Below, piece by piece: positions 1-7,964 of a DNA stretch of 64,000 nt. Both the position numbers and the translations under genes were made by a program. The notes under the pieces are model-generated. The model saw nothing but the letters and a program-made list of their open reading frames with translations. It ran no database searches and was not told where the DNA came from. The number at the start of each line of letters is the position of its first letter. The first letter of the stretch is position 1. This DNA is from Phytohabitans houttuyneae (GTDB lineage: Bacteria; Actinomycetota; Actinomycetes; Mycobacteriales; Micromonosporaceae), in NCBI RefSeq assembly GCF_011764425.1, contig NZ_BLPF01000001.1, positions 1,355,001-1,419,000 on the forward strand. Reading direction: 5' to 3'.

Positions 1-1318
1 GTTCCACGACGGTACCGAGGTGAAGGCGAAGAACTTCGTCGACGCGTGGAACTACACCGCACTCTCCACAAACGGGCAGCAGCAGGCGAGCTTCTTCAGC
101 GACATCGAGGGTTTCGCCGACGTGCACCCGGAGGACCCGGACGGCGAAGGGCCGCAGGAGGCGCCGGAACCGAAGGCGCAGACGATGTCCGGCCTCGCCG
201 CGGTGGACGACTACACGTTCACCATCAAGCTCCAGGCACCGTTCTCCATCTTCAAGAGCAAGCTGGGCTTCGCGGCGTACTCGCCGATGCCAGACGTCTT
301 CTTCCAGCAGGGGCCGGACACCTTCGGGCGCAATCCGATCGGCAACGGGCCGGTCAAGTTCGTCTCCTGGCAGGACGATGTGGACATCCGGCTGGCCCGG
401 TTCGACGAGTACACGCTCGCCGACAAGGTCAAGGTCAAGGAGGTGACGGTCAAGCTCTACCAGGAGGACACCGCCGCCTACGCCGACCTGCAGTCCAACC
501 ACCTCGACTTCATGCAGCAGGTGCCCGTCGTGAGCCTCGCGGGTGAGAAGTGGAAGTCCGACCTCGGCGACCGGGCGATCGACATCGCGATCCCGGTGCA
601 GCAGATGATCTCGTTCCCCATCTACGACGCCCGGTTCAAGAACCCCGACCTGCGCAAGGCCATCTCCCTCGCCATCAACCGCGAGGAGATCGCCTCCAAG
701 GTCTTCTTCAACAGCCGCAAGCCGGCCACGAGCTGGGCCGCACCCGGCACTCCGGGCGCCGAGCAGTTCGCCTGCACCGCCTGCTCGTACAACAAGGAGG
801 AGGCTGTGGCGCTGCTGCAGAAGGCGGGTGGCTTCAGCGGCCGGCTGGTGTTCTCCTACAACGCCGACGCCAGCCACAAGGACTGGATGGAGGCGGTCGC
901 GCAGAGCGTGAAGAACACATTGGGCATCGACGCGGTGGCCCAGGGCGTACCGACGTTCAGCAACTTCCGCCAGCTGATCAACGCGCGCAAGATGACCGGG
1001 CCGTACCGCGCCGCCTGGCAGGCCGACTACCCGAGCGCGGAAAACTGGGTCGGCCCGCTCTACGTCAAGGGCGCCGCCTCCAACGACGGCCAGTACGACA
1101 ACGCCGACGTCAACCGCCTGTACGGGGAGGGCACGAAGGCGGCGACGGTCGAGGAGGCGTACGCCAAGTTCGCCGAGGCCATCAAGATCGTGGACGCCGA
1201 GGTGCCGTCGATGCCGATCGTCGCGGTCTCCCAGCAGTCCGGCATCTCCGACCGGCTCAAGCCCATCAAGACCGACTGGGTCGGCGTCATCGACCTCTCC
1301 TCGGTCGAGCTGAAATAA
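1..1318 (+). CDS. ABC transporter family-5 solute-binding protein, 5'-truncated
   Basis: C-terminal portion of an extracellular solute-binding protein of the oligopeptide/nickel (SBP_bac_5) family, which captures peptides or similar solutes outside the membrane for an ABC importer. The reading frame is open from base 2 and begins with FHDGTEVKAKNFVDAWN, the family signature normally found about 90-110 residues into the precursor, so the signal peptide and first lobe start lie off the window. Later typical segments include DLRKAISLAINREEIA and the closing lobe. The TAA stop is at 1316-1318 and a strong hairpin follows. No permease or ATPase gene follows, so any partners must be upstream. Substrate cannot be told from sequence. 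Confidence 0.9.
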   Translation, partial: FHDGTEVKAKNFVDAWNYTALSTNGQQQASFFSDIEGFADVHPEDPDGEGPQEAPEPKAQTMSGLAAVDDYTFTIKLQAPFSIFKSKLGFAAYSPMPDVFFQQGPDTFGRNPIGNGPVKFVSWQDDVDIRLARFDEYTLADKVKVKEVTVKLYQEDTAAYADLQSNHLDFMQQVPVVSLAGEKWKSDLGDRAIDIAIPVQQMISFPIYDARFKNPDLRKAISLAINREEIASKVFFNSRKPATSWAAPGTPGAEQFACTACSYNKEEAVALLQKAGGFSGRLVFSYNADASHKDWMEAVAQSVKNTLGIDAVAQGVPTFSNFRQLINARKMTGPYRAAWQADYPSAENWVGPLYVKGAASNDGQYDNADVNRLYGEGTKAATVEEAYAKFAEAIKIVDAEVPSMPIVAVSQQSGISDRLKPIKTDWVGVIDLSSVELK

Positions 1319-1332
1319 CCCAACGGGGGGTG

Positions 1333-1370
1333 GGCCGGGCCGTGCGGAAGCCTCCCCGCACGGCCCGGCC
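1333..1370 (+). terminator. Strong GC hairpin after the solute-binding protein gene
   Basis: Perfect 15-bp inverted repeat (1333-1347 pairs with 1356-1370) with an 8-nt loop, starting 15 nt after the stop codon. No T tract follows, as is usual for actinobacterial terminators. It separates the transporter gene from the kinase gene. Confidence 0.8.
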
Positions 1371-1392
1371 GTGCCGGCCGCCACCTTCTGGG

Positions 1393-2076
1393 ATGATCGC
1401 GCCCGTGGACGCCCGCACCCTGCTCCTGGAGACTCTTGCCGGCCGCGTGCTCGCGGTGGCGCGGCCACATCCCGTGCGCGTGGCGGTCGACGGCTGCTCC
1501 GCCGCCGGCAAGACCACCCTCGCCGGTGAGCTTGCCGCCGCGCTGCGCACCCGCACGACCCGCCCGGTGCTGCGCGCCAGCGTCGACGACTTCACGAAAC
1601 CGGCGGGCACGCGCACGGCGTACCCGCCGCACACGCCGGAGAGCTACTACCTGGACACCTGGGACCCCGCCCAGATCCGCGCCGACCTGCTGCTGCCGCT
1701 GGGCCCGGCCGGCGACGGCCAGTACCGCACCGCCCCCGGCGCACCCACGACCCGCGCGCCCGGCGGCGCGATCCTGCTCGCGGACGGCATCTTCCTGCAG
1801 CGCCCCGAGCTCGACCCGCACTGGGACCTGCGGATCTACCTGCACGTCGGCTTCGACGTGGTCCTCGAGCGCGGCGTGGCCCGCGACCACCAGCGGATGG
1901 GTGGCGCGGCCGAGGCGGAACGCCGCTACCGGACCAAGTACCTGCCCGCCGAGCGCCGCTACGTCACGGACGTCCGCCCGGCCGAACGCGCCGACGTTCT
2001 CGTCGACAACACCGACCCCGCGACGCCCGTACTGCTGCGCGACCGGCTATCTAGACACCGTTCGCGGTCAGGGTGA
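1393..2076 (+). CDS. Uridine kinase-like P-loop NTPase
   Basis: Protein of 227 aa resembling the uridine kinase/phosphoribulokinase-like P-loop family. Walker A is GCSAAGKTT near residues 34-42, preceded by the hydrophobic strand VRVAVD. Further typical features are RASVDDF after the P-loop helix, a stretch around SYYLDTWDP, and ILLADGIFLQRPEL (Walker B-like strand). An RTKYLPAERRYV segment near the C-terminus resembles the lid/substrate region. The ATG at 1393 lacks a clear ribosome-binding site and a GTG at 1405 is also possible. Nucleoside phosphorylation is a family inference; many actinobacterial members are uncharacterised and the substrate is unknown. Confidence 0.8.
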   Translation: MIAPVDARTLLLETLAGRVLAVARPHPVRVAVDGCSAAGKTTLAGELAAALRTRTTRPVLRASVDDFTKPAGTRTAYPPHTPESYYLDTWDPAQIRADLLLPLGPAGDGQYRTAPGAPTTRAPGGAILLADGIFLQRPELDPHWDLRIYLHVGFDVVLERGVARDHQRMGGAAEAERRYRTKYLPAERRYVTDVRPAERADVLVDNTDPATPVLLRDRLSRHRSRSG

Positions 2077-2109
2077 CTGCGAACGTCAGGTTCACATTGA
2101 GATAGATCC

Positions 2110-2136
2110 GGGCTACCGCGATGTCCGCGGTAGCCC
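2110..2136. repeat. Intergenic repeat family A, copy 1 (short form)
   Basis: A perfect 11-bp inverted repeat (2110-2120 with 2126-2136) around the core TACCGCGATGTCCGCGGT. The core recurs at 5556, 19225, 27759 and 45938 with variations. This copy has the hairpin only and lacks the following GGTCCGGACC palindrome. It lies 34 nt past the kinase stop, so it could also act as a terminator. Confidence 0.7.
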
Positions 2137-2261
2137 AAATCTCTTGGAATGACCGTCGAGATCTCGACGGTGAACGCCGCCCGCACCAGGCCGCGTCGGG
2201 CGGTGCCGCATTGAGGACGGACCTGCGCACCCCGACCCTGAAAGGTCTCTAGACTCGGCGG

Positions 2262-2747
2262 ATGACCATCCGACCTGCTGAAGCCTGCGACGCGGGCGCC
2301 GTGGCCGAAATCTGGTACCACGGTTGGCGCGACGGCCACCTCGGGCACGTGCCCGCCGCGCTGGTCGCGATCCGCACGGAGGAGTCGTTTCACAAGCGGG
2401 CGGTGCAGCGCGTGGGCGACACGACCGTGGCGTTGCGCGGCGGTGAGGTGGCCGGCTTCGTGATGGTGGTGGGCGACGAGGTGGAGCAGGTGTACGTCTC
2501 CCGCGACCACCGTGGCAGCGGCGTCGCCGCCGACCTGCTCGGTGCGGCCGAGCGGCTCGTGGCGGCCGGTGGGCACGCGCGCGCCTGGCTCGCGGTGGCA
2601 ACGGGCAACGCGCGTGCCCGGCGCTTCTACGAGCGGTGCGGCTGGACCGACGAGGGGGCGTTCGACTACCCGGCGGCGAGCGAGGACGGGCCGATTCCGG
2701 TGCCCTGCCACCGATACACGAGGGACGTGCGCGAAAAAGCCCGCTAG
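2262..2747 (+). CDS. GNAT family N-acetyltransferase
   Basis: Protein of 161 aa with the GNAT fold signature: N-terminal MTIRPAEACDAGAVAEIW, central strand EVEQVYV followed by the acetyl-CoA pyrophosphate loop DHRGSGVAADLL (R-G-S-G-V, residues about 83-88), and a C-terminal NARARRFYERCGW motif typical of the last helix and strand. It should transfer an acetyl group from acetyl-CoA to an amine; the substrate is unknown. It stands alone between a repeat element and phoD. The ATG start gives a full-length domain. Confidence 0.85.
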   Translation: MTIRPAEACDAGAVAEIWYHGWRDGHLGHVPAALVAIRTEESFHKRAVQRVGDTTVALRGGEVAGFVMVVGDEVEQVYVSRDHRGSGVAADLLGAAERLVAAGGHARAWLAVATGNARARRFYERCGWTDEGAFDYPAASEDGPIPVPCHRYTRDVREKAR

Positions 2748-2818
2748 GCCGTTGCGTACGGCGGAAATTTTCACTGGGGGGCCTTGCCTCGTTCATCCAT
2801 GCCAATCAAAGTCATGGC

Positions 2819-4345
2819 ATGAGGAAGCTCTCCCGTCGCACCCTCGTCCTCAGTGGCCTCGCGGTCGCCAGCGCGACCACCCTCCCGACCCGATCGGCAG
2901 TCGCCGCCGTTCCGTACCCGTTCCGGCTCGGCATCGCGTCCGGCGAGCCGGCGCCCGACAGCGTCGTGCTCTGGACCCGGCTGGCCCCCGTCCCCCTCAA
3001 CGCCGACGGGCAGGGAGGCATGGCCAACGCCGACGTGGTCGTCGACTGGCAGGTGTCGACCACTGACCGCTTCACCACGCTCGTGGCACAGGGCTCGGTG
3101 ACCGCCCGTTACGCCGACGCCCACTCGGTCCACGTCGTCGCCGGTGGGCTGGCACCGGACGCCGACTACTTCTACCGCTTCCGGGCGCAGGGGCACGTCT
3201 CGCCGGTCGGTCGCACGCGCACCGCGCCGGCGGCCGGCACGTTCGGGCGTGACCTGGTGATGGCGTTCGCGTCCTGCGCGCACTACGAGTCCGGCTACTA
3301 CACCGCGTACCGGCGGATGGCCGAGGACGCTCCCGGCCTGGTGCTGCACCTCGGCGACTACATCTACGAGGACGCCACCACGGCCGGCTCGATCCGCGAG
3401 CACGCCGGCGCGGAGACCGTGTCGCTGGCCGACTACCGGCGGCGGTACGCGCAGTACAAGTCCGACCCCGACCTGCAGGCCGCGCACGCGGCCGCGCCGT
3501 GGCTCGTCGTGCCCGACGACCACGAGGTGGAGAACAACTTCGCCACCAACACGCGCGCGGACAGCAGCCCGGCGCTCACCGCGGCACAGTGGACGGCACG
3601 GCGCACCGCCGCGTACCGCGCGTACTACGAGAACATGCCGCTGCGCCCGTCCGCGGCGCCGAGCGGCAACAGCATCCCGCTGTACCGGCGTGTCCACTGG
3701 GGACAGTTGGCGACGTTCCACATGCTCGACACCCGCCAGTTCCGCTCGGACCAGGCGTGCGGCGACGGGTGGAAGGTGTGCGCCGACGCCGACCTCGCCT
3801 CCCGCTCGCTGACCGGCTCGGCGCAGGAGACGTGGCTGCTGAACGGGTTGGCACAGCGCTCCGCCACCTGGGACGTGCTGGGACAGCAGGTCTTCTTCGC
3901 CCGCCGGTTCGACGCCGCGGGAGCGGCCAGCATGGACGGGTGGGACGGCTACCGGGCGTCCCGCTCGCGGATCCAGCAGGGCTGGGTGCAGCGCGGTGTG
4001 CGCAACCCGCTGGTGCTCACCGGCGACGTGCACCGGGCGTGGGCGAACGACCTCAAGGCCGACTACGCCAACCCGAGCTCGGCGACGGTCGGCACCGAGC
4101 TGGTGTGCACCTCCATCTCGTCGGGCGGCGACGGCTCCGGCAGCACCACGATCCCGGATGTGGCGACCAACCCGCACCTGCGCTTCTACTCCGACCGCCG
4201 CGGGTACACGCGCACGACCGTCTCCCGCACCCAGGTGCGGGCCGACTTCCGCACGGTGGGGAGCGTGACCGAGCACGGGGCCGCGGTCTCCACGCTGCGT
4301 TCGTTCGTCATCCTCGACGGCCAGCCCGGCCTGCAGGCGGTGTGA
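2819..4345 (+). CDS. phoD: Alkaline phosphatase D family protein, Tat-exported
   Basis: Protein of 508 aa of the PhoD phosphatase/phosphodiesterase family, which releases phosphate from phosphoesters outside the cell using metal ions. The N-terminus MRKLSRRTLVLSGLAVAS is a twin-arginine signal (RR at 6-7), as usual for PhoD, followed by an N-terminal beta domain (PFRLGIASGEPAPDSVVLWT). Metal-site motifs are FASCAHYESG, LHLGDYIYED, VPDDHEVENN and LTGDVHRAW. The ATG at 2819 is chosen because it places the twin arginines correctly. The next gene starts 1 nt after the stop, so the two are translationally coupled. Pho-box control is plausible but was not identified. Confidence 0.93.
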   Translation: MRKLSRRTLVLSGLAVASATTLPTRSAVAAVPYPFRLGIASGEPAPDSVVLWTRLAPVPLNADGQGGMANADVVVDWQVSTTDRFTTLVAQGSVTARYADAHSVHVVAGGLAPDADYFYRFRAQGHVSPVGRTRTAPAAGTFGRDLVMAFASCAHYESGYYTAYRRMAEDAPGLVLHLGDYIYEDATTAGSIREHAGAETVSLADYRRRYAQYKSDPDLQAAHAAAPWLVVPDDHEVENNFATNTRADSSPALTAAQWTARRTAAYRAYYENMPLRPSAAPSGNSIPLYRRVHWGQLATFHMLDTRQFRSDQACGDGWKVCADADLASRSLTGSAQETWLLNGLAQRSATWDVLGQQVFFARRFDAAGAASMDGWDGYRASRSRIQQGWVQRGVRNPLVLTGDVHRAWANDLKADYANPSSATVGTELVCTSISSGGDGSGSTTIPDVATNPHLRFYSDRRGYTRTTVSRTQVRADFRTVGSVTEHGAAVSTLRSFVILDGQPGLQAV

Positions 4346-4346
4346 A

Positions 4347-5534
4347 ATGTCGATCATCTCAGTCGCGACGGCGATCCTGATGCTCGGCGTGGAAAGCGTC
4401 ACCTGGTCGGCGGCGAACAGCGTCGCCACCGGCGACCAGGACGTGCCCTCGATCGCGGCCAACCGCAACGGTCACGTGGCCGTGGTGTGGGAGGACGACC
4501 GCGACACCACGGCGCCCGCCGACGACGCGCACTCCGAGATCTTCCTGCGCCTGTACCGCAACGGCACGTCGGTGTACGAGCTCAAGCTCTCCGGCGGTGG
4601 CACGAGCGGCGTGGCGTGGAAGCACGTCACGCCCGACGTGGGCCTCGACGACCGGGGCAACGCGGTCGTGGTGTGGGCCGACGACCCGGACGGCAACGGC
4701 TACTACAACGTCCCGTACCGCGTGGTCTCCCCCACCGGCACCGTGCTCGCCTCCGGCCGCGCCAACGCCAACACCGACGGGCAGCAGGTCTTCCCGAAGG
4801 TCTCGGTCGACCCGGACGGGGTGCCGGGCAGCACGAGCGCGGTCGCGTTCACGGTCGTGTGGGAAGACATCCAGGGCACAAACCCGGCCACGGTACGCGC
4901 CGCGGGTTACACCGCCGCCGCGACGAAGGCGTACGAGGTGGTGGCCAGCCAGACCACGGGCGACCACCGGCGGCCGGACGTGGCCGCGCTCCCCTCGGGC
5001 GAGGCGCTGGTGGCGTGGGGCAACGCGGGCGACATCGGCCTGGTGAGGCTGGCGCGGGCCAACGGCGCCGTGACCCTGTCCCGGCGGCTGGCCAACGCAC
5101 AGACCGCCGGCCAGCAGCAACGGCCCGCGGTGGCGGCCAACTACGCCGGCGACTTCGCGGTGGCGTGGGAGTCGGCCGGTGTGTGGGTGCGATCGTTCGC
5201 GGCGGCCGGGAGCCCGCGCCACACCGACCTGGAGGTGGCGTCGAGCGGGGTGGCGCCCGGCATCGGCATCGACGACCAGGGCAACGTCGCGCTGGCGTGG
5301 TCGGTCGGCGGCACCGACCCGCAGGTGTGGATCACCGGCCGCAACCCGGACGGCACCGGCACCGGCCGGCTGGGCGCGCAGGTGCTCAGCCAGGCCACCG
5401 CGGGCCGGCAGGAGCAGATCGCGGTCGCGGCCTCGCCGTGGTCCGAGGTGAGCGTCGCGTACACCGACGACAACGACGGCAACCAGTTCGACCAGATCAT
5501 CTTCGGCACGGGCGTGACGAACTCGACCTGGTAA
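4347..5534 (+). CDS. Putative beta-propeller repeat protein coupled to phoD
   Basis: Protein of 395 aa with no recognised enzyme motif. It contains about seven repeats of roughly 50-60 residues, each built on the pattern P-x-V/I-A-x-(N/D)-x-x-G-x-x-(A/V)-V-x-W-(E/A)-D; examples are PSIAANRNGHVAVVWEDD, PDVGLDDRGNAVVVWADD, PAVAANYAGDFAVAWES and PGIGIDDQGNVALAWSV. Seven such repeats suggest a seven-bladed propeller. The first 23 residues are hydrophobic but lack a basic start, so export is uncertain. The gene begins one base after the phoD stop and probably depends on it for translation. A role in binding or scaffolding with the secreted phosphatase is inference only. Confidence 0.75.
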   Translation: MSIISVATAILMLGVESVTWSAANSVATGDQDVPSIAANRNGHVAVVWEDDRDTTAPADDAHSEIFLRLYRNGTSVYELKLSGGGTSGVAWKHVTPDVGLDDRGNAVVVWADDPDGNGYYNVPYRVVSPTGTVLASGRANANTDGQQVFPKVSVDPDGVPGSTSAVAFTVVWEDIQGTNPATVRAAGYTAAATKAYEVVASQTTGDHRRPDVAALPSGEALVAWGNAGDIGLVRLARANGAVTLSRRLANAQTAGQQQRPAVAANYAGDFAVAWESAGVWVRSFAAAGSPRHTDLEVASSGVAPGIGIDDQGNVALAWSVGGTDPQVWITGRNPDGTGTGRLGAQVLSQATAGRQEQIAVAASPWSEVSVAYTDDNDGNQFDQIIFGTGVTNSTW

Positions 5535-5555
5535 AAATCCAACCCAAACGAGACG

Positions 5556-5588
5556 TGAGCTACCGCGACGCCCGCGGTGGTCCGGACC
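5556..5588. repeat. Intergenic repeat family A, copy 2
   Basis: Core GAGCTACCGCGACGCCCGCGG followed by TGGTCCGGACC; inverted arms ACCGCG/CGCGGT and the 10-bp palindrome GGTCCGGACC. The second half seen in copies 3-5 is missing. It lies between the 3' ends of two convergent genes. Confidence 0.8.
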
Positions 5589-5652
5589 TGCTTCGAATTG
5601 GACCTTCTGAAACGGCTAGCACGGTCGCACCTCGCCCCGACCGCGAAGATGG

Positions 5653-6249
5653 CTAGCCCGCGACCATCCGCAGCAGCTGCTGGATCTGCGCCCGCACCGT
5701 CTCGTCGGTGCGGGCGGCCAGCGCCTTGACCTGTGGGTTCTGCCCGCCGGTCACCTCCATGCGGGCCAGCTCGACGGCACCGTGCTGATGCCCGATCAGC
5801 ATGTTCAGGAACGCGGTGTCGAAGTCGGCGCCGGGCATCGTGCCGAGTTCGGCGATCTCCTTGTCGCCGAGCGCGGGCAGCCCGCCGTGCGCCGCGTGCG
5901 CGTCGGCGTGGGCGGTCGAGACGAGCGGCTCGCCCCACGCCCGCAGCCACCCGGTGATCGTGCGGGCTTCGGCGGCTTGCGCGGCGGCGAGCTCGGTGGC
6001 CAGGCCGCGCACCTCGGGGCGGGTCGCCTTGCCCTTGCCGAGCGCGAGCAGCGCGGTGGCCGGCTCGTGATGCGCGAGCATCATCTGCAGGAACATCGTG
6101 TCGGTCGCGTTGTGCGCACCGTCCACAGTGGCCGGCAACGCGGCCGCGCTGGTGGCCGCCGGCGCGGGAGGCGTCGCCGCCCCACCGGTGGTGGCCTCCG
6201 CGCCACACCCGCCCACCGCCAGAACCACCACAAGCGCAAGCGCTCGCAT
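5653..6249 (-). CDS. DUF305 family lipoprotein
   Basis: Predicted 198-aa lipoprotein. The N-terminus MRALALVVVLAVGGCG contains a lipobox with Cys15, giving membrane anchoring. The rest is the ferritin-like DUF305 domain as a tandem: MFLQMMLAHHEPATALL in the first half and AFLNMLIGHQHGAVELARM in the second, each with the conserved His pairs of the family. DUF305 proteins occur near copper and other metal-handling genes, but no such neighbour is present here. The start is set by the GGAGG site 5 nt upstream. It may be cotranscribed with the LPMO gene, although a palindromic repeat separates them. Confidence 0.88.
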   Translation of the reverse strand: MRALALVVVLAVGGCGAEATTGGAATPPAPAATSAAALPATVDGAHNATDTMFLQMMLAHHEPATALLALGKGKATRPEVRGLATELAAAQAAEARTITGWLRAWGEPLVSTAHADAHAAHGGLPALGDKEIAELGTMPGADFDTAFLNMLIGHQHGAVELARMEVTGGQNPQVKALAARTDETVRAQIQQLLRMVAG

Positions 6250-6272
6250 CCCGCCTCCACTCGGCACCTGCG

Positions 6273-6334
6273 GTTGATCAGGGAGTTCGTGAGGCGGCGC
6301 GCCGGAAGACACGCCCACGAACTCCCTGGTCAAC
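6273..6334. repeat. 62-nt palindromic element family B, copy 1
   Basis: Imperfect palindrome beginning GTTGATCAGGGAGTTCGTG and ending CACGAACTCCCTGGTCAAC; the 19-nt arms differ at one position. The same 62-nt design recurs at 10369, 46012 and 49953. It lies just after the LPMO stop codon, where it could terminate transcription. Confidence 0.9.
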
Positions 6335-6349
6335 TCGGGGGAAGGGTCG

Positions 6350-7062
6350 TCAGCCGCAGGGGCCCTGGTCGCGCCAGACGCCCCACTGGCCGGTGGTGCC
6401 GGGCGTCTCGCCCTGCGTCCACCACTGCGCCTGCCAGCGGCGGCCGTTGTGCGAGACGATCGCGCCGCCGGTGTAGACCGCGCTGGCGCTCCACGGCGTG
6501 CCGCACGCGGGAGCGGGCGGCTGCGTGGTCGGCGGCGGGTTGCCGCCACCGCTGCCGACCTGCAGGTCGACGCAGGCGTAGAACGCCATGGCGGTGTCGG
6601 CGATGTTCCACCGGGCGAGCACCGTGATCCGGCCGGAACGCCCGCCCAGGCTCACGTTGTGCGAGACGTTCGCCGCAGGCTGGCGTCCACCGTCGTCGAA
6701 CACGGCTATGCGCGTGCCGCCGACGAAGTACTCCCACGTGCTGGTGGCGTGCCGGGCGGTGAGCACCCAGCTGAACGTCACGCTCTGGCCCACGGACGTC
6801 GCCGGCCAGTTGCGGCTGTTGTCGTTCAGCACCGCAAACCGGCTGCCGCCGCCGTTGCACTGCATTGAGCCCTTGGGCGCCTCGACGCTCTGCGGCTCGT
6901 AGACGATGTCGCCGCAGTTCGCGACGCGGCCCTGGGCACACATCGCCTGCCGGCTGGGCGGCGAGGAGATGTACCCATGCGCCTGCGCCGGCGAGATGCC
7001 CACGAGGAGCGAGGCCACGATCGCGGCAACGGTGAGCAGGGGAGGGTGATGCGTCTTCGCAT
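6350..7062 (-). CDS. AA10 lytic polysaccharide monooxygenase with C-terminal CBM, frameshifted in signal peptide
   Basis: Secreted copper-dependent oxidase of family AA10, cleaving chitin or cellulose. After the signal peptide the mature chain begins HGYISSPPSRQ; His1 and the histidine in TARHATSTWEYF would form the copper histidine brace. A PPPTTQPP linker leads to a CBM5/12-like domain with a WQAQWWTQGETPG motif. The ATG at 7062 has an AAGGAGG site and encodes MRRRITLP, but the hydrophobic part of the signal peptide continues in another frame. One extra C in the run at 7039-7042 joins the two into a normal 237-aa precursor. Otherwise only a weak GTG at 7018 with an uncharged short leader remains. 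Sequencing error or true disruption cannot be told apart. Confidence 0.88.
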
Positions 7063-7111
7063 GAAATCCTCCTTGTTTCGGGGGATCCGCTCGGGTTGGT
7101 GCCCATCAACA

Positions 7112-7129
7112 TAAGGTAAAGAAACCTTA
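7112..7129. promoter_or_regulatory. Candidate operator upstream of LPMO
   Basis: Inverted repeat TAAGGT-6 nt-ACCTTA in an unusually A/T-rich patch, 50-67 nt upstream of the LPMO start. Its regulator is unknown; it does not match the usual DasR site. Confidence 0.45.
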
Positions 7130-7191
7130 CAGTAAATAGGCTTAACCAAATCTTTCGATGGATGTGCTAAGCAGTCCCGGATCGACAGCCG

Positions 7192-7821
7192 TCAGCGGAC
7201 CGCGTAGTCGCGGAGCCCCGTCTCCAGGAGCGCGAAGGCCGCTTCGCCGCGCGCGCGCACGTCGGCGGCTAAGCGCAGGACCTCGTCGTCGGCGAGCACG
7301 CGGCGGCGCACGTACTCGATCAGCGTGCGGTGGACGCCCACCAGCGCGTTGGCCACCACGCGCGCGGTGAGCTCGTCGCCGCCCTCCGCGGCCAGCACCT
7401 CGGCGAGCCCGTCGGCGATGGTCGCGAGCGCCTCCTGCTCACGGGCGCGCAGGCGCGGGCTGCCGGCGACCATCGCCATCACCGAGCGGGCGCGGGCCAG
7501 CGCCTCGGCGTCACCCTCGGCGACCCGCGCGAGCATGCCCTGCGCGCCGAGCACGAGGCGGCGGAACGCCACCAGCGCGGACTCCCCCGCCGCGCGGTCG
7601 CGCACCGCGTCGACGAGCTCGGCGCCGAACCCCTCCAGGCCGGAGTAGAAGAGGTCCTCCTTGGTCCGGAAGTAGTTGAACACCGTGGTCTCGGCGACCT
7701 GCGCCTCCCGGGCGACCTCCGCCACCGACACCTGGTCGAAGCCGCGGTCGGCGAAAAGGCGCCAGGCGGTCTCGGTGATCAGCCGCCGGGTCTGCTCCTT
7801 TTTCTGCTCGCGCAGTCCCAT
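7192..7821 (-). CDS. TetR/AcrR family regulator
   Basis: Protein of 209 aa. The N-terminal helix-turn-helix is canonical: TRRLITETAWRLFADRGFDQVSV..., with AQVAETTVFNYFRTKEDLF as the recognition region (residues about 30-55). The C-terminal ligand domain is all-helical and not diagnostic. The ATG at 7821 is preferred because it starts MGLREQKKEQTRR and leaves a palindromic candidate operator just upstream. The gene lies head to head with the glycosyltransferase gene, which it could regulate together with itself; that is inference. Confidence 0.9.
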   Translation of the reverse strand: MGLREQKKEQTRRLITETAWRLFADRGFDQVSVAEVAREAQVAETTVFNYFRTKEDLFYSGLEGFGAELVDAVRDRAAGESALVAFRRLVLGAQGMLARVAEGDAEALARARSVMAMVAGSPRLRAREQEALATIADGLAEVLAAEGGDELTARVVANALVGVHRTLIEYVRRRVLADDEVLRLAADVRARGEAAFALLETGLRDYAVR

Positions 7822-7828
7822 CGCCCTC

Positions 7829-7858
7829 GCCAAATCTTGAGGCAGCCCCAAATTTGGC
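7829..7858. promoter_or_regulatory. Candidate TetR operator
   Basis: Inverted repeat GCCAAAT-16 nt-ATTTGGC starting 8 nt upstream of the TetR gene, with an inner CCAAATTTGG palindrome at one arm. The divergent promoter region (TATAG at about 7864) is next to it. Confidence 0.5.
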
Positions 7859-7964
7859 GTCACTATAGCGCGGGAGCCAGACCGGATTCCGACCGATCCT
7901 AGAGTCCATCGAACTAGGCTCGTCGATCGCTGGGCGCGCACGGCTAGCGAGAGGGCGGGTGCAC

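Noticed and set aside
1060-1890. Long minus-strand frame opposite the SBP and kinase genes
   Set aside because: Low-complexity Arg/Ala/Gly shadow of well-supported plus-strand genes; typical of high-GC DNA.
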